Origin: Micromonospora yasonensis
Lineage (GTDB): Bacteria; Actinomycetota; Actinomycetes; Mycobacteriales; Micromonosporaceae
DNA length: 64,000 nucleotides
Assembly: GCF_026013475.1 (NCBI RefSeq)
Contig: NZ_JAPDPH010000006.1
Location: forward strand, 22,771 to 86,770
Direction of reading: 5' to 3'
The notes beneath the pieces were generated by a model. It had not been told where the DNA came from. It searched no databases and was given only the letters and a program-made list of their open reading frames with translations. Below, one piece after another: positions 1 through 10,000 of the stretch (position 1 is its first letter; each line of letters opens with the position of its first letter). The position numbers and the translations under genes were made by a program.

Positions 1-506
1 TAGAGCTTCGCCCACTCGACCAGCCGGTCGCGGTACTTGTCCAGGTCGGTGCCGGTGCTGGTGATGGCCAGCCGCTGGATGGTGTCGTGCACCTCGATCA
101 CCGCGCCGGGCCGGGCCGCGCGCAGGTTCCGGATCGCGGCCAGGTTCTGCAGGGCGCCGGCCAGGGCCGGGGCGGCGGTACGGGAGGCGATCAGACCGCC
201 GTAGGCGAGCATGCTCACCGAGATCACGTACCCGTCGACGCCGTCGGTGGTGCCGAGCCAGCGGGCGATGGCGGCCCCGTCGCCGGGGGTGAAGAAGCGG
301 CCCAGCAGTTCCCGGGGCGGCAGCTGCAGCCGGGCGCCGGCGCTCGCCGCGGTCATCTGGGGGCAGTAGGTGTTGACCGGCCGGTCGTCGAGCGGCACCA
401 GCGCCACGGTCAGCTGCCGCTCGGCGGACCCGGCGAACGCGGGCCGACCGATGGCCGCGGTGGCCAGCCCGGCCATGCCGATCGCCAGGACGGTACGTCT
501 CTTCAT
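1..506 (-). CDS. DUF4127 family secreted protein (3' end beyond window)
   Basis: Seen: 168 codons run leftwards from an ATG at 506 to the window edge, so the C-terminus is missing. The ATG has a good AAGGGAG ribosome site. The N-terminus (KRR, then an Ala/Gly-rich stretch ending near AFA) looks like a signal peptide, possibly Tat. After it comes LVPLDDRPVN, the hallmark opening of DUF4127 proteins, followed by an AYGGLIASR-type segment. The family has no assigned reaction. It is the last visible gene of an operon with a ROK kinase and NanE, only 13 bp after nanE, so an exported role in amino-sugar or glycan use is a context inference. The family call is fairly firm; the function is unknown. 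Confidence 0.75.
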   Translation of the reverse strand, partial: MKRRTVLAIGMAGLATAAIGRPAFAGSAERQLTVALVPLDDRPVNTYCPQMTAASAGARLQLPPRELLGRFFTPGDGAAIARWLGTTDGVDGYVISVSMLAYGGLIASRTAAPALAGALQNLAAIRNLRAARPGAVIEVHDTIQRLAITSTGTDLDKYRDRLVEWAKL

Positions 507-519
507 CGGTTCTCCCTTG

Positions 520-1218
520 TTACCTGGGCGCGCCCGCCGCGCGGGGGGTGGCCGGCACGAGCCGGCGGGTGATCCACAGCGGTGAGGTGACGGCGTTGCC
601 CATCACCACCGCGTGGGCACCGGCCTCGAAGGCCGCGCCGATCTGCGCCGTGGTGCGGTACCGCCCTTCGGCGATCACCGGTACGGGCAGCAGTGCGGCG
701 AGTCGCGCCACGAGCCCGAGGTCGGGCCCGTCAGTCGGTGGGCTGGCCGGGGTGTAGCCGGACAGCGTGGTGGCGACCGCGTCCGCGCCGGCCTCGACGG
801 CGGCGACGCCCTCTGCCGTGGTGGAGACGTCGGCCAGGACCAGCGCGTCGGTCCGTTCGCGAATAGCCCGGACCGTGTCGGCGAAGGTGCGCCCGTCCGG
901 TCGGGGACGGTCGGTGGCGTCCACCGCGACGATGTCCGACCCGGCCCGCGCCACCTCGAGCGCGTGCGCCGCTGTCGGGGTGATGAACACATCCTCCGTG
1001 CCGTGCTTGTACAGCCCGATCACCGGCACGTCGACCGCGGCGCGTACCGCCCTGACGTCGTCCGGCCCGTTGACCCGGACGGCCACCGCGCCGCCGCGTA
1101 CCACCGCGGCGGCCACCCGGGCCTGGACGTACGCATCCCGCATCGGGTCGTCCGGCTCGTCGGGCAGCGGCTGGCAGGACACCACCAGCCCGCCGGCCAG
1201 GTCGTCGAGCACACTCAC
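520..1218 (-). CDS. nanE: N-acetylmannosamine-6-phosphate 2-epimerase
   Basis: The 232-aa product matches the NanE TIM barrel: an SCQPLPDEP-type opening, PVIGLYK in the middle, and a C-terminal PVIAEGRY plus GAHAVVMGNAVTSP phosphate-binding region. NanE converts ManNAc-6-P to GlcNAc-6-P in the cytoplasm. The length is normal for the family. The GTG start at 1218 overlaps the stop of the upstream ROK kinase (GTGA), a sign of translational coupling. Kinase followed by epimerase is the usual NanK-NanE order for sialic acid or ManNAc catabolism. No sialidase or NanA aldolase is visible here. Confidence 0.9.
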   Translation of the reverse strand: MSVLDDLAGGLVVSCQPLPDEPDDPMRDAYVQARVAAAVVRGGAVAVRVNGPDDVRAVRAAVDVPVIGLYKHGTEDVFITPTAAHALEVARAGSDIVAVDATDRPRPDGRTFADTVRAIRERTDALVLADVSTTAEGVAAVEAGADAVATTLSGYTPASPPTDGPDLGLVARLAALLPVPVIAEGRYRTTAQIGAAFEAGAHAVVMGNAVTSPLWITRRLVPATPRAAGAPR

Positions 1219-2132
1219 CCTCTGGTCCTTCCATCGATGTCGGGCGGGTCCATGGCCAGCCGGGCCGCGCCGACCACGACGGCGTCGGCGCCCAGCGTGG
1301 CGGGCAGCAACGGCACGTCGGCCCAGCCCGCCGGCAGCTCGGCCGAGTAGGCAGCCGACGCGGCGGGCAGCAGGGCGCCGGCCGCCCCGCCGGCCACCAG
1401 GACGGCCTCCGGGTCGAGCAGGGCCACCAACCCCGCCAGGGCCGCGCCGAGGACGCTGCCGGCCCGGTCCACGATCTGCCGGGCGACCTCGTCCCCGGCC
1501 GCCGCGCGGTCGGCCACGGCCCGGCCGGTGGTCCGGGTGCCGGTGGCGAGGGCGTACGCGGCGGCCAGCCCGGTGCCCGAGGCGATCGCCTCCAGGTGCC
1601 CGTATCGGCCGCACCCGCAGCGCAGCCGTTCGGCGTCCGGGGCCGGCAGGTGCCCGACCTCGCCGGCGGCGCCGCGGGCACCGGTCTCGACGCGGCCGTC
1701 GCGGACGATCGCGCCGCCCAGCCCGGTGCCGACGGCCACCAGCAGCACATGGCGGCGGTCCCGTCCGGCGCCGGCCCAGCATTCGCCCAGCGCCGCCGCG
1801 TTCACGTCGTTGGTGATCCGCACGGCTCGACCCAGCCGTACGGATAGCGCGTCGGCGACCGGGGTGCCGGCCCAGCCGGGCAGGCTGTCGGTGGCGTACC
1901 GGATGCTGCCGGTCGCCGGGTCGACCGCGCCGGCGGTGCCCACCCCCACCGGCCCGGCGCCGGCGTCGAGCAGGTCGGCGGCCAGCCCGGCGGCGGTGTC
2001 CAGCACCGCGTCGGGCCCGGACCGGGCGGGAGTGGGCACCTCGCGGCGGTCCAGCACTGTCCCGCCTGGGCCGACCAGCGCGGCGGCTGTCTTGGTGCCG
2101 CCGATGTCGACCCCGACCACCGGTGCCGTCAT
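1215..2132 (-). CDS. nanK: ROK-family sugar kinase, probable N-acetylmannosamine kinase
   Basis: 305 aa. The N-terminal phosphate motif DIGGTKT is at residues 9-15, the catalytic NDVNAA region at about 108-113, and GEVGH (zinc His) near 157-161. The ROK zinc-motif CGCGRYGHLE at about 172-181 carries His where most family members have the third Cys. There is no N-terminal helix-turn-helix, so this is a kinase rather than a ROK repressor. The ATG at 2132 overlaps the stop of the permease fragment (ATGA) and the gene runs into nanE with a 4-bp overlap. ManNAc specificity is inferred from NanE; glucokinase-type activity cannot be excluded from sequence alone. Confidence 0.82.
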   Translation of the reverse strand: MTAPVVGVDIGGTKTAAALVGPGGTVLDRREVPTPARSGPDAVLDTAAGLAADLLDAGAGPVGVGTAGAVDPATGSIRYATDSLPGWAGTPVADALSVRLGRAVRITNDVNAAALGECWAGAGRDRRHVLLVAVGTGLGGAIVRDGRVETGARGAAGEVGHLPAPDAERLRCGCGRYGHLEAIASGTGLAAAYALATGTRTTGRAVADRAAAGDEVARQIVDRAGSVLGAALAGLVALLDPEAVLVAGGAAGALLPAASAAYSAELPAGWADVPLLPATLGADAVVVGAARLAMDPPDIDGRTRG

Positions 2133-2591
2133 CCCTTCAGGCCGGTGTGCGCGAGGCCCTCGACGAACTGCTTCTGCGCGATGACGAAGACCACCAGCAC
2201 CGGCAGCGCGGTCATTGACGCCGCGGCCAACTGCACGTCCCACATGGGGCCGCCGTAGGCGTCGACGAACTGGGTGAGCGCCTGGGGGAGGGTGAACTTC
2301 TCCGGCGAGGAGAGGAACACGATCGGTTCCAGGTACAGGTTCCAGCTGTGCAGGAAGGTGAAGATCGCCACCGCGCCCAGCGCGGGCCGCGACAGCGGCA
2401 GCGCGATCCGCCAGAAGGTGGCGAAGCGGCCGAGCCCGTCGACCCGGGCCGCCTCCTCCAACTCGCCGGGGAGGCTGATGAAGAACTGCCGCATGATGAA
2501 CGTCGCCAGCACGCTCGGCGCGCCGAAGATCGGCACCAGGATCAGCGGCCAGTGGGTGTTGATCAGCCCGAGCTTGAAGAACATCTGGACC
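2129..2591 (-). pseudogene. Sugar ABC transporter permease (MalG type), N-terminus missing
   Basis: About 150 C-terminal residues of a carbohydrate ABC inner-membrane permease. The EAA-loop signature LEEAARVDGLG, a WNLYLEP segment and the normal family C-terminus (QKQFVEGLAHTGLKG) are present. Homology stops abruptly near 2590, at about VQMFFKLGLINTHW. The first four membrane segments, a start codon, the partner permease and the binding protein expected upstream are all absent. Instead the DNA becomes an LtrA fragment reading the other way. The stop overlaps the ROK kinase ATG. Without its N-terminus the protein should not work. Confidence 0.8.
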
Positions 2592-3284
2592 GCCCTGTGG
2601 GGGGCCGCCGTGACCGTGGACATCGTCTCCGCGCAGCTGCGCTGGCCGGCACCGGGGACGACCGAACCACAGGTCAGCGCGTGGGCCACGGACAGCAAGC
2701 ATCACCTGCCGGAGCGATACCAGCAGCTCCTGATGATCGCCCTCGGGGAATCCGTGCTCGGTGTCGGCACCACGTTCACCAGCCAGCCGGCCAGCCCGGC
2801 CACCTCCGCGCTGCTGGTGGTGGCGTTCCTGTCGACGGTGCTGCTGTGGCGCATCTACTTCTACCGCTCCGGCCAGATTCTCGCCGAAGCCCTCGCCGCC
2901 GCAGGGAACAGGGACGCCGCCGGCCGCGCCACCGGCACCGCTCACGTCCTCATGGTGCTCGGCATCGTCGCCACCGCCGTCGGCTTCGAGGCCGTGCTGA
3001 AACACCCGCACGGCCTGCCGGAACCCGCGTGGCTCATCACGAGCCTCGGCGGCCCCGCACTGTTCCTCTACGGCCGCATCCGCCTGGAACGCATCGTGTT
3101 CAACCGGCTCTCGCTCCGCCGCGTCGTCGCCATCGCCGCCCTGGCAGTCGTCGCTGTCCCCCTGTACTTCGCCCCACCGCTAGCCTCCCCGGTCGTCGCC
3201 GGACTCATACTGCTCGCCGTCGCCCTCGCCGACGCCCACCACGCCGCCGGCCGTCCCCCCGAGGCCCCCTCCCCCGCGCACTAG
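2592..3284 (+). pseudogene. Low temperature requirement protein A (LtrA) family, N-terminus missing
   Basis: The frame from about 2592 to the TAG at 3282-3284 encodes about 230 residues resembling the C-terminal two-thirds of LtrA membrane proteins. It has ERYQQLLMIALGESVLGVG, the family's LGES segment, followed by four to five hydrophobic helices. No start codon or N-terminal helices exist, because at 2592 the sequence passes directly into the antisense-oriented ABC permease fragment. LtrA proteins are polytopic membrane proteins of unclear function. Read as a relic, or as half of a misjoined contig. Confidence 0.75.
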
Positions 3285-3357
3285 TAGTGCTTGGTGAGGC
3301 CGGCGGGGAGCGTAAGCGCCGAAGCCCGCGCCTGCCCGGCGTCCAGCCCGCGGAGGA

Positions 3358-3936
3358 CTAGGGCATGAGGTCGGACCGGTAGGCCCGGAACCACTCGCCG
3401 ATCCGGCCGGTACGCCACTCTCGGTCGACGAGCGTGAGACGCAGGAACGCGTCGTCGGTCTTGCCGAACGGCTGCCACACCGGGCCGGCCTGGCGCTGCT
3501 GCGCCACCTGCGCCCGGGTCAGCACCTCGCCGATTCCGACGATCCCATGGCCGGTGTTGGCGGCGGCAAACGCCGCGGAGTCGGCAGCGGCGACCGACCG
3601 GGCGGCACCGGTGGGTGCGACGACACCGGTCCGGCGCTGCGCCAGCACGGTAATCCCTTGGATGTCGGCCCACCGCATGCGCACGACAACACCGTCACGA
3701 CGCAGGAACTCGACGCCGTTGGCGGACACCCGAAGGCCGTGCCCGCGGCTGGCGACCCGATGCAGCAGCGTGATCAGGCCGACAAGGATGACCGGCAGCA
3801 GCACAGAGAAGACCGGGCCGCCGAACATGTAGCCGAGCACCCACGTGATCAGCGCGATCAGGATGTTGGACTTCAGGAACGGCTTGATGTGGGTGTACCA
3901 CGTGCCGCCACGAGGCCCGAAACTCCTCAGGCTCAC
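3358..3936 (-). CDS. Membrane protein with PH-like C-terminal domain
   Basis: 192 aa from a GTG at 3936. Residues about 20-60 form one or two transmembrane helices (ILIALITWVLGYMFGG, then a second hydrophobic run). The rest looks like a soluble beta-rich domain with the LRVSANGVEF...VRMRWADIQGI pattern common in bacterial PH-like (bPH) membrane proteins. Coding bias is good. It has no operon partner, and 234 bp separate it from the divergent secreted gene at 4171. The fold suggestion is an inference; no function is assigned. Confidence 0.6.
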   Translation of the reverse strand: MSLRSFGPRGGTWYTHIKPFLKSNILIALITWVLGYMFGGPVFSVLLPVILVGLITLLHRVASRGHGLRVSANGVEFLRRDGVVVRMRWADIQGITVLAQRRTGVVAPTGAARSVAAADSAAFAAANTGHGIVGIGEVLTRAQVAQQRQAGPVWQPFGKTDDAFLRLTLVDREWRTGRIGEWFRAYRSDLMP

Positions 3937-4170
3937 TGCCAGGCAAGGTCACGCGCTGTCCCCTCAACTCGTACCGACGGCGGCCGAGACCGCAGCCTAC
4001 CTATCGACGTCGTACCGCGTCGGGCCCGCGTTCGATGGCCTGGCCTGTCGTCACCAGACTCCACAGGAGACGTTCCCTGGTCACCGTCATTCCCGTAATG
4101 TCCGGACGGATGTCGCGCAGCATCGCCGGCAGCAGGAATACCTACCGACAAGGATCGCGCTAGGAGCACG

Positions 4171-5796
4171 ATGAGACGTCTCGTCGCGGTCGGAGCCGCC
4201 GTGCTTGGCTTCGCCCTCTTCACCGGCACGGCGGCCCATGCCGCAGAGCCTCCCGCCGAGTTCGGCTCGGATTGGGACGACCCGCGTACCGCGGATCAAC
4301 CCGTATCGAAGCCGCCGACCCCGTCCTGCGCGGTGACGATCGTCGACCACGAGTTCCGGGACTTCACGCCCTACACCGGCACCTACACCCCACCGGCCCA
4401 CTGTGACGGGCCGTGGAACAAGGTGGTGCTGCGGATGGAAACCTCGATCGCCGGACGGCAGTACGACCGTCTCGGCTCGCTCAGCCTGAGTGGGGTGACG
4501 ATCTTCAAGACCTCCACCGCTGAGCCATCCGTCGACGGCATCCGGTGGGCGGTGGAGTCCGACGTCACTCGCTACGCCCCGCTGCTCACCCGCCAGCAGC
4601 CGGTCTGGATGCTGATCGGCAACGTGGTCAACGAGACGTACACCGGAATCCTGGACACCAGGGTCGACCTGACCTTCTACCAGGCCACTGAGGAGTATCC
4701 GGCGGCGGAGACCTCCGACGACGTGCTGCCGCTCGCCGACGCGAGACAGTCCGACGGCGAGTTGCACGGCGCGGTCACGGTGGCGCGCAACACCGAGCGG
4801 CTGGTGGCCGAGGTGTACGCCACCGGTTCCGGTGGTGGCTGCGAGGAGTTCTGGTACGGCACCACGCCGCCCGACACCGGCTACTCCTGCGGCACCGCCG
4901 CCGACGGGCCGTACCGGGAGGTGCAGGTGCTGATCGACGACCAGGTCGCCGGCATCGCGGCCCCGTATCCGTACATCTACACCGGCGGCTGGTCCAACCC
5001 GTTCCTCTGGTACGTCCTGCCCGCGCCGCGCGCCTTCAACGTCCAAGCCATCCGGTACGACCTGACCCCGTTCGTGGGGCTGCTCACCGACGGTCAGCCA
5101 CACCAGGTACGGGTACGTGCCATCGGCGTGCCAGCCGGGCAGTCGGGCTGGGACACCCCGACCAACTTCCTGGTGTGGCGGGACCACGGCAGCGCCCGCA
5201 CCAGCGGCGGACTGCTCAGCCACGACCTGGGTGGGTTGCGCAACGACCTGACCAGTTCCGTCGAGGGCGACATCCACCACGTCAACGTCGAGGCGGCGCA
5301 CCGGTTCCGGGCGGTCGGCTACCTCGAGACCTCGCACGGCCGGGTGGTGACCACGGTCGAGCAGGCGCTCACCAACCACAACGAGCACTACTGGGGCCCC
5401 GATGAGAGCCCGGACGGCCAGCACGCGGTCTGGACGGACACGTCCACGGTGACGGTGTCGGGGCGGGAGTCAGCGCCCCGGGTCAGCCGCATCGAGAAGC
5501 GGTTCACCGTCGATGGTGAGATCACCATCGCGGACAACCGGCTCACCACCCGCATGACGCTCGGCGACTACGCCGACGAGACGACCGCCGGCACCGGGCA
5601 GGCGCCCTGGAGCCGGCTGGCGAACACGTTCGCCGGTTCGGCGTCCTGGACGCTCGGCGTACCACGCTCCGAGCGGCACGCCGTCGGTGAGTCCGAGCAG
5701 CGGTACCGCCTGACGGGCCCGCACGGCACCTGCTATGACCACCGGATCGCCCAGGTCAACGGCACCATCACGGCCGACGAGTTGCGCTGCGGGTAG
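4171..5796 (+). CDS. Secreted peptide-N4-asparagine amidase A (PNGase A)-like protein
   Basis: 541 aa with a clear Sec signal peptide (MRRLVAVG...ATAAHA, cut near residue 24) and an AGGAG ribosome site. The body matches the PNGase A-type family: VVLRMETSIAGRQYDRLGSL, then PVWMLIGNVV, GGCEEFWYG, and a long beta-rich C-terminal half. The family removes N-linked glycans from glycopeptides in plants and fungi; actinomycete members are mostly uncharacterised. Cysteines at about 52, 72, 230, 247, 530 and 540 suggest disulfides of an exported enzyme. A strong hairpin terminator follows at 5837. Family call is good; activity is not proven by sequence. Confidence 0.78.
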   Translation: MRRLVAVGAAVLGFALFTGTAAHAAEPPAEFGSDWDDPRTADQPVSKPPTPSCAVTIVDHEFRDFTPYTGTYTPPAHCDGPWNKVVLRMETSIAGRQYDRLGSLSLSGVTIFKTSTAEPSVDGIRWAVESDVTRYAPLLTRQQPVWMLIGNVVNETYTGILDTRVDLTFYQATEEYPAAETSDDVLPLADARQSDGELHGAVTVARNTERLVAEVYATGSGGGCEEFWYGTTPPDTGYSCGTAADGPYREVQVLIDDQVAGIAAPYPYIYTGGWSNPFLWYVLPAPRAFNVQAIRYDLTPFVGLLTDGQPHQVRVRAIGVPAGQSGWDTPTNFLVWRDHGSARTSGGLLSHDLGGLRNDLTSSVEGDIHHVNVEAAHRFRAVGYLETSHGRVVTTVEQALTNHNEHYWGPDESPDGQHAVWTDTSTVTVSGRESAPRVSRIEKRFTVDGEITIADNRLTTRMTLGDYADETTAGTGQAPWSRLANTFAGSASWTLGVPRSERHAVGESEQRYRLTGPHGTCYDHRIAQVNGTITADELRCG

Positions 5797-5820
5797 CAGT
5801 AGGCCAGAACCAGGTTTCTG

Positions 5821-5880
5821 CCTGAGCCGATGAGTGCGTCGGGCGCCCCGAATCTCTCCGGGGCGCCCGACGTGCTCAGG
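5821..5880. terminator. Bidirectional terminator between convergent genes
   Basis: A perfect 14-bp inverted repeat (5837-5850 with 5859-5872, 8-nt loop) sits inside a second short repeat (CCTGAG/CTCAGG at the two ends). It lies between the convergent PNGase-like gene and the regulator ending at 5911, so it can serve both strands. Confidence 0.8.
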
Positions 5881-5910
5881 TCACCGGCACCCTACTCGCA
5901 GAGGGAGCCG

Positions 5911-6897
5911 TCACGCCCAGTTGTGGCGTGCGGCGTACCAGCCCAGCTCCATCCGGGTCCTGACACCGGCCAGGTCCATCAGCACGCGTAACCGACGCTG
6001 CAGGGACCGCAAGGAGATGCCGAGCTGGTTGGCGACGACCTGATCGGTGAGCCCGGCCAGCAGCAACGCCAGGATCTTCCGGTCCAGCGTCGTCGGGGCA
6101 TCCGCATCCGCTCTGCTGGCGGCATCATCGGTCAGCCCGCCCAGTGCCGAGACGCCGATCGGGTGGGCGTAACGCCACACGAGTTCGAACATCGCATCCA
6201 TGGCAGCCAGCAGCCCGGTGCGGTGCAGCAGCACAACGCCGGGCTCACCATCGGGCTCAACCGTCAACGGCACAAGGCCGAGCTCGTTGTCCGCCAGCAC
6301 GAGCTTGATCGGTAGCGATTCGACCACCCGCACCTCGACGCCCGAACGCAGCGACTCGATGGTCCCGGCGACCGCGCCGGGTTCGGCGAGCACCGCCCGA
6401 TCGACCACGACCCGGTAACGCACCCCCTGGGCCACGAGCTGCGCCTCGGCGGAGTTGGCACCGATCGGCACGGCGACGGCAGGTGTGGTGACGAAGCTAC
6501 GTACCTCTGTGCGGGCGGCGTGCTGCACCTGTGCGAACCGGTGCCGGACCGCCTCGACGCCGGTGACCACCTCGACCAGCTCGCTGATGCTGCGGCCGGC
6601 CATCGCCCGGCGATGCTCCTCGGCGAGGGTGACGAGCGCCAGCTCGGCGCTGCGCAGAGCCGCCCGCCGTTCGCTGATCAGCGCCCCGAGCGCGACCGCG
6701 GGCGGTGCCGCGGCGAATGCGCCGTCGGGGGTCGACTTCACCAGACCGCACGCCATCAGATGCGACAGCGTCGCGTCGACCACCGGTATGGGCAGGTGCA
6801 GGGCCTCGCCCAGCTCAGCGGGGTTGGCCTCGGCGCGTCCGGCGAGCATGCCATAGACGGCTTCGTCTTCGGGGCTCAGGCCCAACGCATCCAGCAT
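5911..6897 (-). CDS. TrmB-like / LuxR-type HTH transcriptional regulator
   Basis: 328 aa. The N-terminus (MLDALGLSPEDEAVYGMLA) is a winged-helix, TrmB-like domain that separates helices with a PAELGEAL...VVDATLSHLMACGLV pattern. The middle resembles a sensor domain. The last 55 residues form a LuxR-type HTH (LDRKILALLLAGLTDQVVANQLGISLRSLQRRL). The ATG at 6897 was chosen because it aligns with the paralogue starting at 33702. It lies directly downstream of, and on the same strand as, a giant subtilase, and the paralogue also lies beside a subtilase-like gene, so it probably controls that protease. A hairpin at 6994 separates the two, so it may be transcribed separately. Confidence 0.8.
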   Translation of the reverse strand: MLDALGLSPEDEAVYGMLAGRAEANPAELGEALHLPIPVVDATLSHLMACGLVKSTPDGAFAAAPPAVALGALISERRAALRSAELALVTLAEEHRRAMAGRSISELVEVVTGVEAVRHRFAQVQHAARTEVRSFVTTPAVAVPIGANSAEAQLVAQGVRYRVVVDRAVLAEPGAVAGTIESLRSGVEVRVVESLPIKLVLADNELGLVPLTVEPDGEPGVVLLHRTGLLAAMDAMFELVWRYAHPIGVSALGGLTDDAASRADADAPTTLDRKILALLLAGLTDQVVANQLGISLRSLQRRLRVLMDLAGVRTRMELGWYAARHNWA

Positions 6898-6993
6898 CGG
6901 CGGCCGCCTTCCCTCCACCCGTCGCTGCGGGGAGAGTATGGGCCACGGTGATGGATCTTGCCCAGCCCCGGCTGGCGGGCGACAAGACGGGAC

Positions 6994-7023
6994 GGGCCCC
7001 GGGACGTCGCCGTCCCAGGGCCC
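6994..7023 (-). terminator. Hairpin after the subtilase gene
   Basis: Arms 6994-7006 and 7011-7023 pair over 13 positions with one mismatch and a 4-nt loop, just past the subtilase stop. It has no U-tract, as is common in actinomycetes. Confidence 0.65.
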
Positions 7024-7034
7024 TTCGAACGGTC

Positions 7035-10000
7035 TCACCGGAGGCCGTACGCCCGGATGATCTCCTGCTTGATGCCGAAGCCGGCGTCGGTCGTGCCGGT
7101 GGTGCGCAGCGACACGTAGCCGCCCGGCTGCTTGGCCAGCTTGAGCTCGCCGTTCCACCAGTCGCCGGCGTCCTTGCTCAGGGTCACCTGCTGCCAGGTG
7201 GCGCCGTCGTCGTACGACACCTCCAGGGTCACCGAGGTGACGTTGCCCGTGCTGGGGCCGCCACCCGCCTGCGGGATCGGCTTGAGGCGGATCTGCTCGG
7301 TGCTGCCCGCCTTCACGTCACCGTGCAGGTCGGCGTCGAGACGGTACTCCATCTGCAGCAACGCGAACGGCTCGAAGAAGTCCGCATCGTTGGAGCTGGA
7401 GACGAAGTCCCACTCGGTGTGCGTACGAGTCGACAGCCGCCACTGGTCGGCGGGGCGGGACGCGTCCAGCACCAGGCGGTAGGGCAACGTCCCGGCCGGC
7501 ACCGACCTCCACTGCAGGTCGGCCCCGAACTTGTTCTCGTACAGCAGCCGGTCGCCCTGGTAGAGCTTCAGGTTGCTCGGCACCGAACCCCAGTCCAGGT
7601 ATCCGCCGTGCTCCAGCACGTCGGCCGACGGGCTCCAGGCCTGCACGTTGATGGTCATGTTGTCGCGCCAGCGGCTGTTCTGCACCGCGAATGCCCGGTT
7701 GAACGCCGGCCGGATCGCCGGGGCGAACCAGTCCAGCCGGGTGGTGGTGCCCTTGGCGTACGCGTGGCGGTTGGACACGTCCGTCCAACCACCCTGTTCG
7801 TGCGACTCGCCCCAGACCTGGTCCGGGGTGACCCACTCGGTGCGGGTGCCGGGATGCCACTCCCGCTCAGGGAAGCCGAGGGACGGCCTGAAGGTCAGGT
7901 CATTCCGGAGTCCGGAGCCCTCCATCGGCTGCGTGACGTTGTAGTAGCGAGCGTCGATCCGGGCCAGATCCTCCTGAGCCGGGTGATAGGTGAGCGCCTT
8001 GTCCGGCACCTGCCCGGAGTAGGTGCGGATCAGATCGTAGAGGTAGCTCGCGTACGGCACCTGGTTGGTGACCAGCGACAACCTGCCGGTCTTGGCCAGA
8101 CCGATCAGTTGCGATCCGGCGTCGCGGTGCACGGTGCCGACCGGAATCGGCGACCGACCGACCGACTCGTTGAGCACCCCGACGCCGTCGTTGACGACCA
8201 GCAGCAGCTTCGCCCCGGCGGCCACGGCGGCGGCGGCACGATCGCTGGCGCTGACCACGTCGCTGCGGGTCACCACCACCGCCTTGCCCTTCGCGTCGAG
8301 GGTGGCGTAGTCGGCGGCCGCGCCGGTGCCCGCGTAGACCGTGGGCAGGGTCTGCCTGCCGGCGGTGAGCGTGCTGCCCGGCTGGACCGTGACGTCCACC
8401 GGCGGCAGCCCAGCGATGTCCACGCTCAGCTGCGGCTCGCCCTTGCGCCACCGGGTGACCATCGTGAACGACCCCTGGGTGACCTTCTCGGTCGGCGTGA
8501 CGTAGAGGTCGTCGTACTTGATCGGCACCAGGAACCCGTCGCGGAAGCTGTCGCCGTCGGCGTACGTGACGGCGTAGTCGAGCTTGCGCTGCCGGTCCTG
8601 GCTCCGCTGCGGCGTGGCGGTGTCCAGCAGGCGCGCCTTGCGCGCGTCCAGCACCACCTCGGCTCCGGAACCGTCGAGCACGGTTTCCGGGTCCATCAGC
8701 AGGGCGAGACCGAGCGAGTCGGCCCGCTCACCCGGAACGGCCAGCGAGGAATCGACGGTGTAGGTGCCCGGCGGCATCCGCAACGTCATCTCACCCTTGA
8801 TGGTGAAGAACCACGGGTCGGACACGCCGGCCTTCTTGATCACCACGAACGAGGCGGCGGGCTTGCCGTCCCGGCCGATGAGCTTGACCTTCAGGTCGTA
8901 GCGCTCGTCCTCCTTGAGCAGACCGAGCGAGGTACGCGTGACCGCGACGCCCGTGGCGGCGTCGGTGCCGACGAGGTAGCCGGTGAACTGGCCGGCGCCG
9001 GGCTTGGTCGGGTCGCCGGTGACCGGGACGGTCGCGCTGCCGCCGGCGGGCACCGTCACCGAGGGGACGCCCAGCGAGAACGGACCGTCACCGGTGATGG
9101 CGAGGTTCAGGGTTACGCCGGTGCTGCCCGAGTTGGTGAACGTCACCTGCTTGGTCACCGGGGCGTCGGTGGATTCGTGCGGCCAGTCGAAGAAGCCGAA
9201 GAAGGCCGAGCCGGTGGCCCGGACGCTCGTGCGGACGGCGGCGGCGACGTCGAGCCGGCCCGTGCCCACCTCGTACGGCGTGTACCCGGCGGCCAGGCCC
9301 TTCGCGCTGCTCATCAGCGCCTCCTTGAGCTGCGCGCCGGACCAGTCGGGGTGGCGCTGGGCCAGGATCGCGGCGGCGCCCGACACGTGCGGGGTGGCCA
9401 TCGAGGTGCCGCTGATCGTCCGGTACAGGCCGCTGCCGCTGGTCATCTGCTGCGAACGCGCGGCGGTGATGTTGACCCCGGGCGCGGTGATGTCCGGCTT
9501 GAGAGCGCCGCTGCGCACCAGCGGACCGGTGCTGGAGAAGTACGCCAGACGGTCCTGCTTGTCGACCGCGCCGACGGTCAGCGCGCTGGCCGCAGCGCTG
9601 GGCGTACCGATGCTCTGCGGTCCGGCGTTGCCGGCGGCGATGACGAACAGCGTGCCGTACTGCGCGGACAGCGTGTCCACCGCGACCGCCATCGGGTCGG
9701 TCCCGTCGGACAGCGTCGGGTCGCTCAGGCTCATGCTGACCACGTCCGCTCCGGACTCGGCCGCCCATTGCATGCCGGCGAGCACCCAGGAATCCAGGCC
9801 GGAACCGCCGTTGTCGAGCACCTTGCCGACGATGAGATCCGCGCCGGGCGCGACCCCCTTGTACGCGCCGTCGGATGCCGCGCCGGTACCCACGATCGTG
9901 GAGGCGACGTGGGTGCCGTGCCCGTTGACGTCGGAGGTGTCCTCGCCTGGCACGAAGCTGACCTTGCCGTCGATCTGGCCGACCAGGTCGGGGTGGGTCG

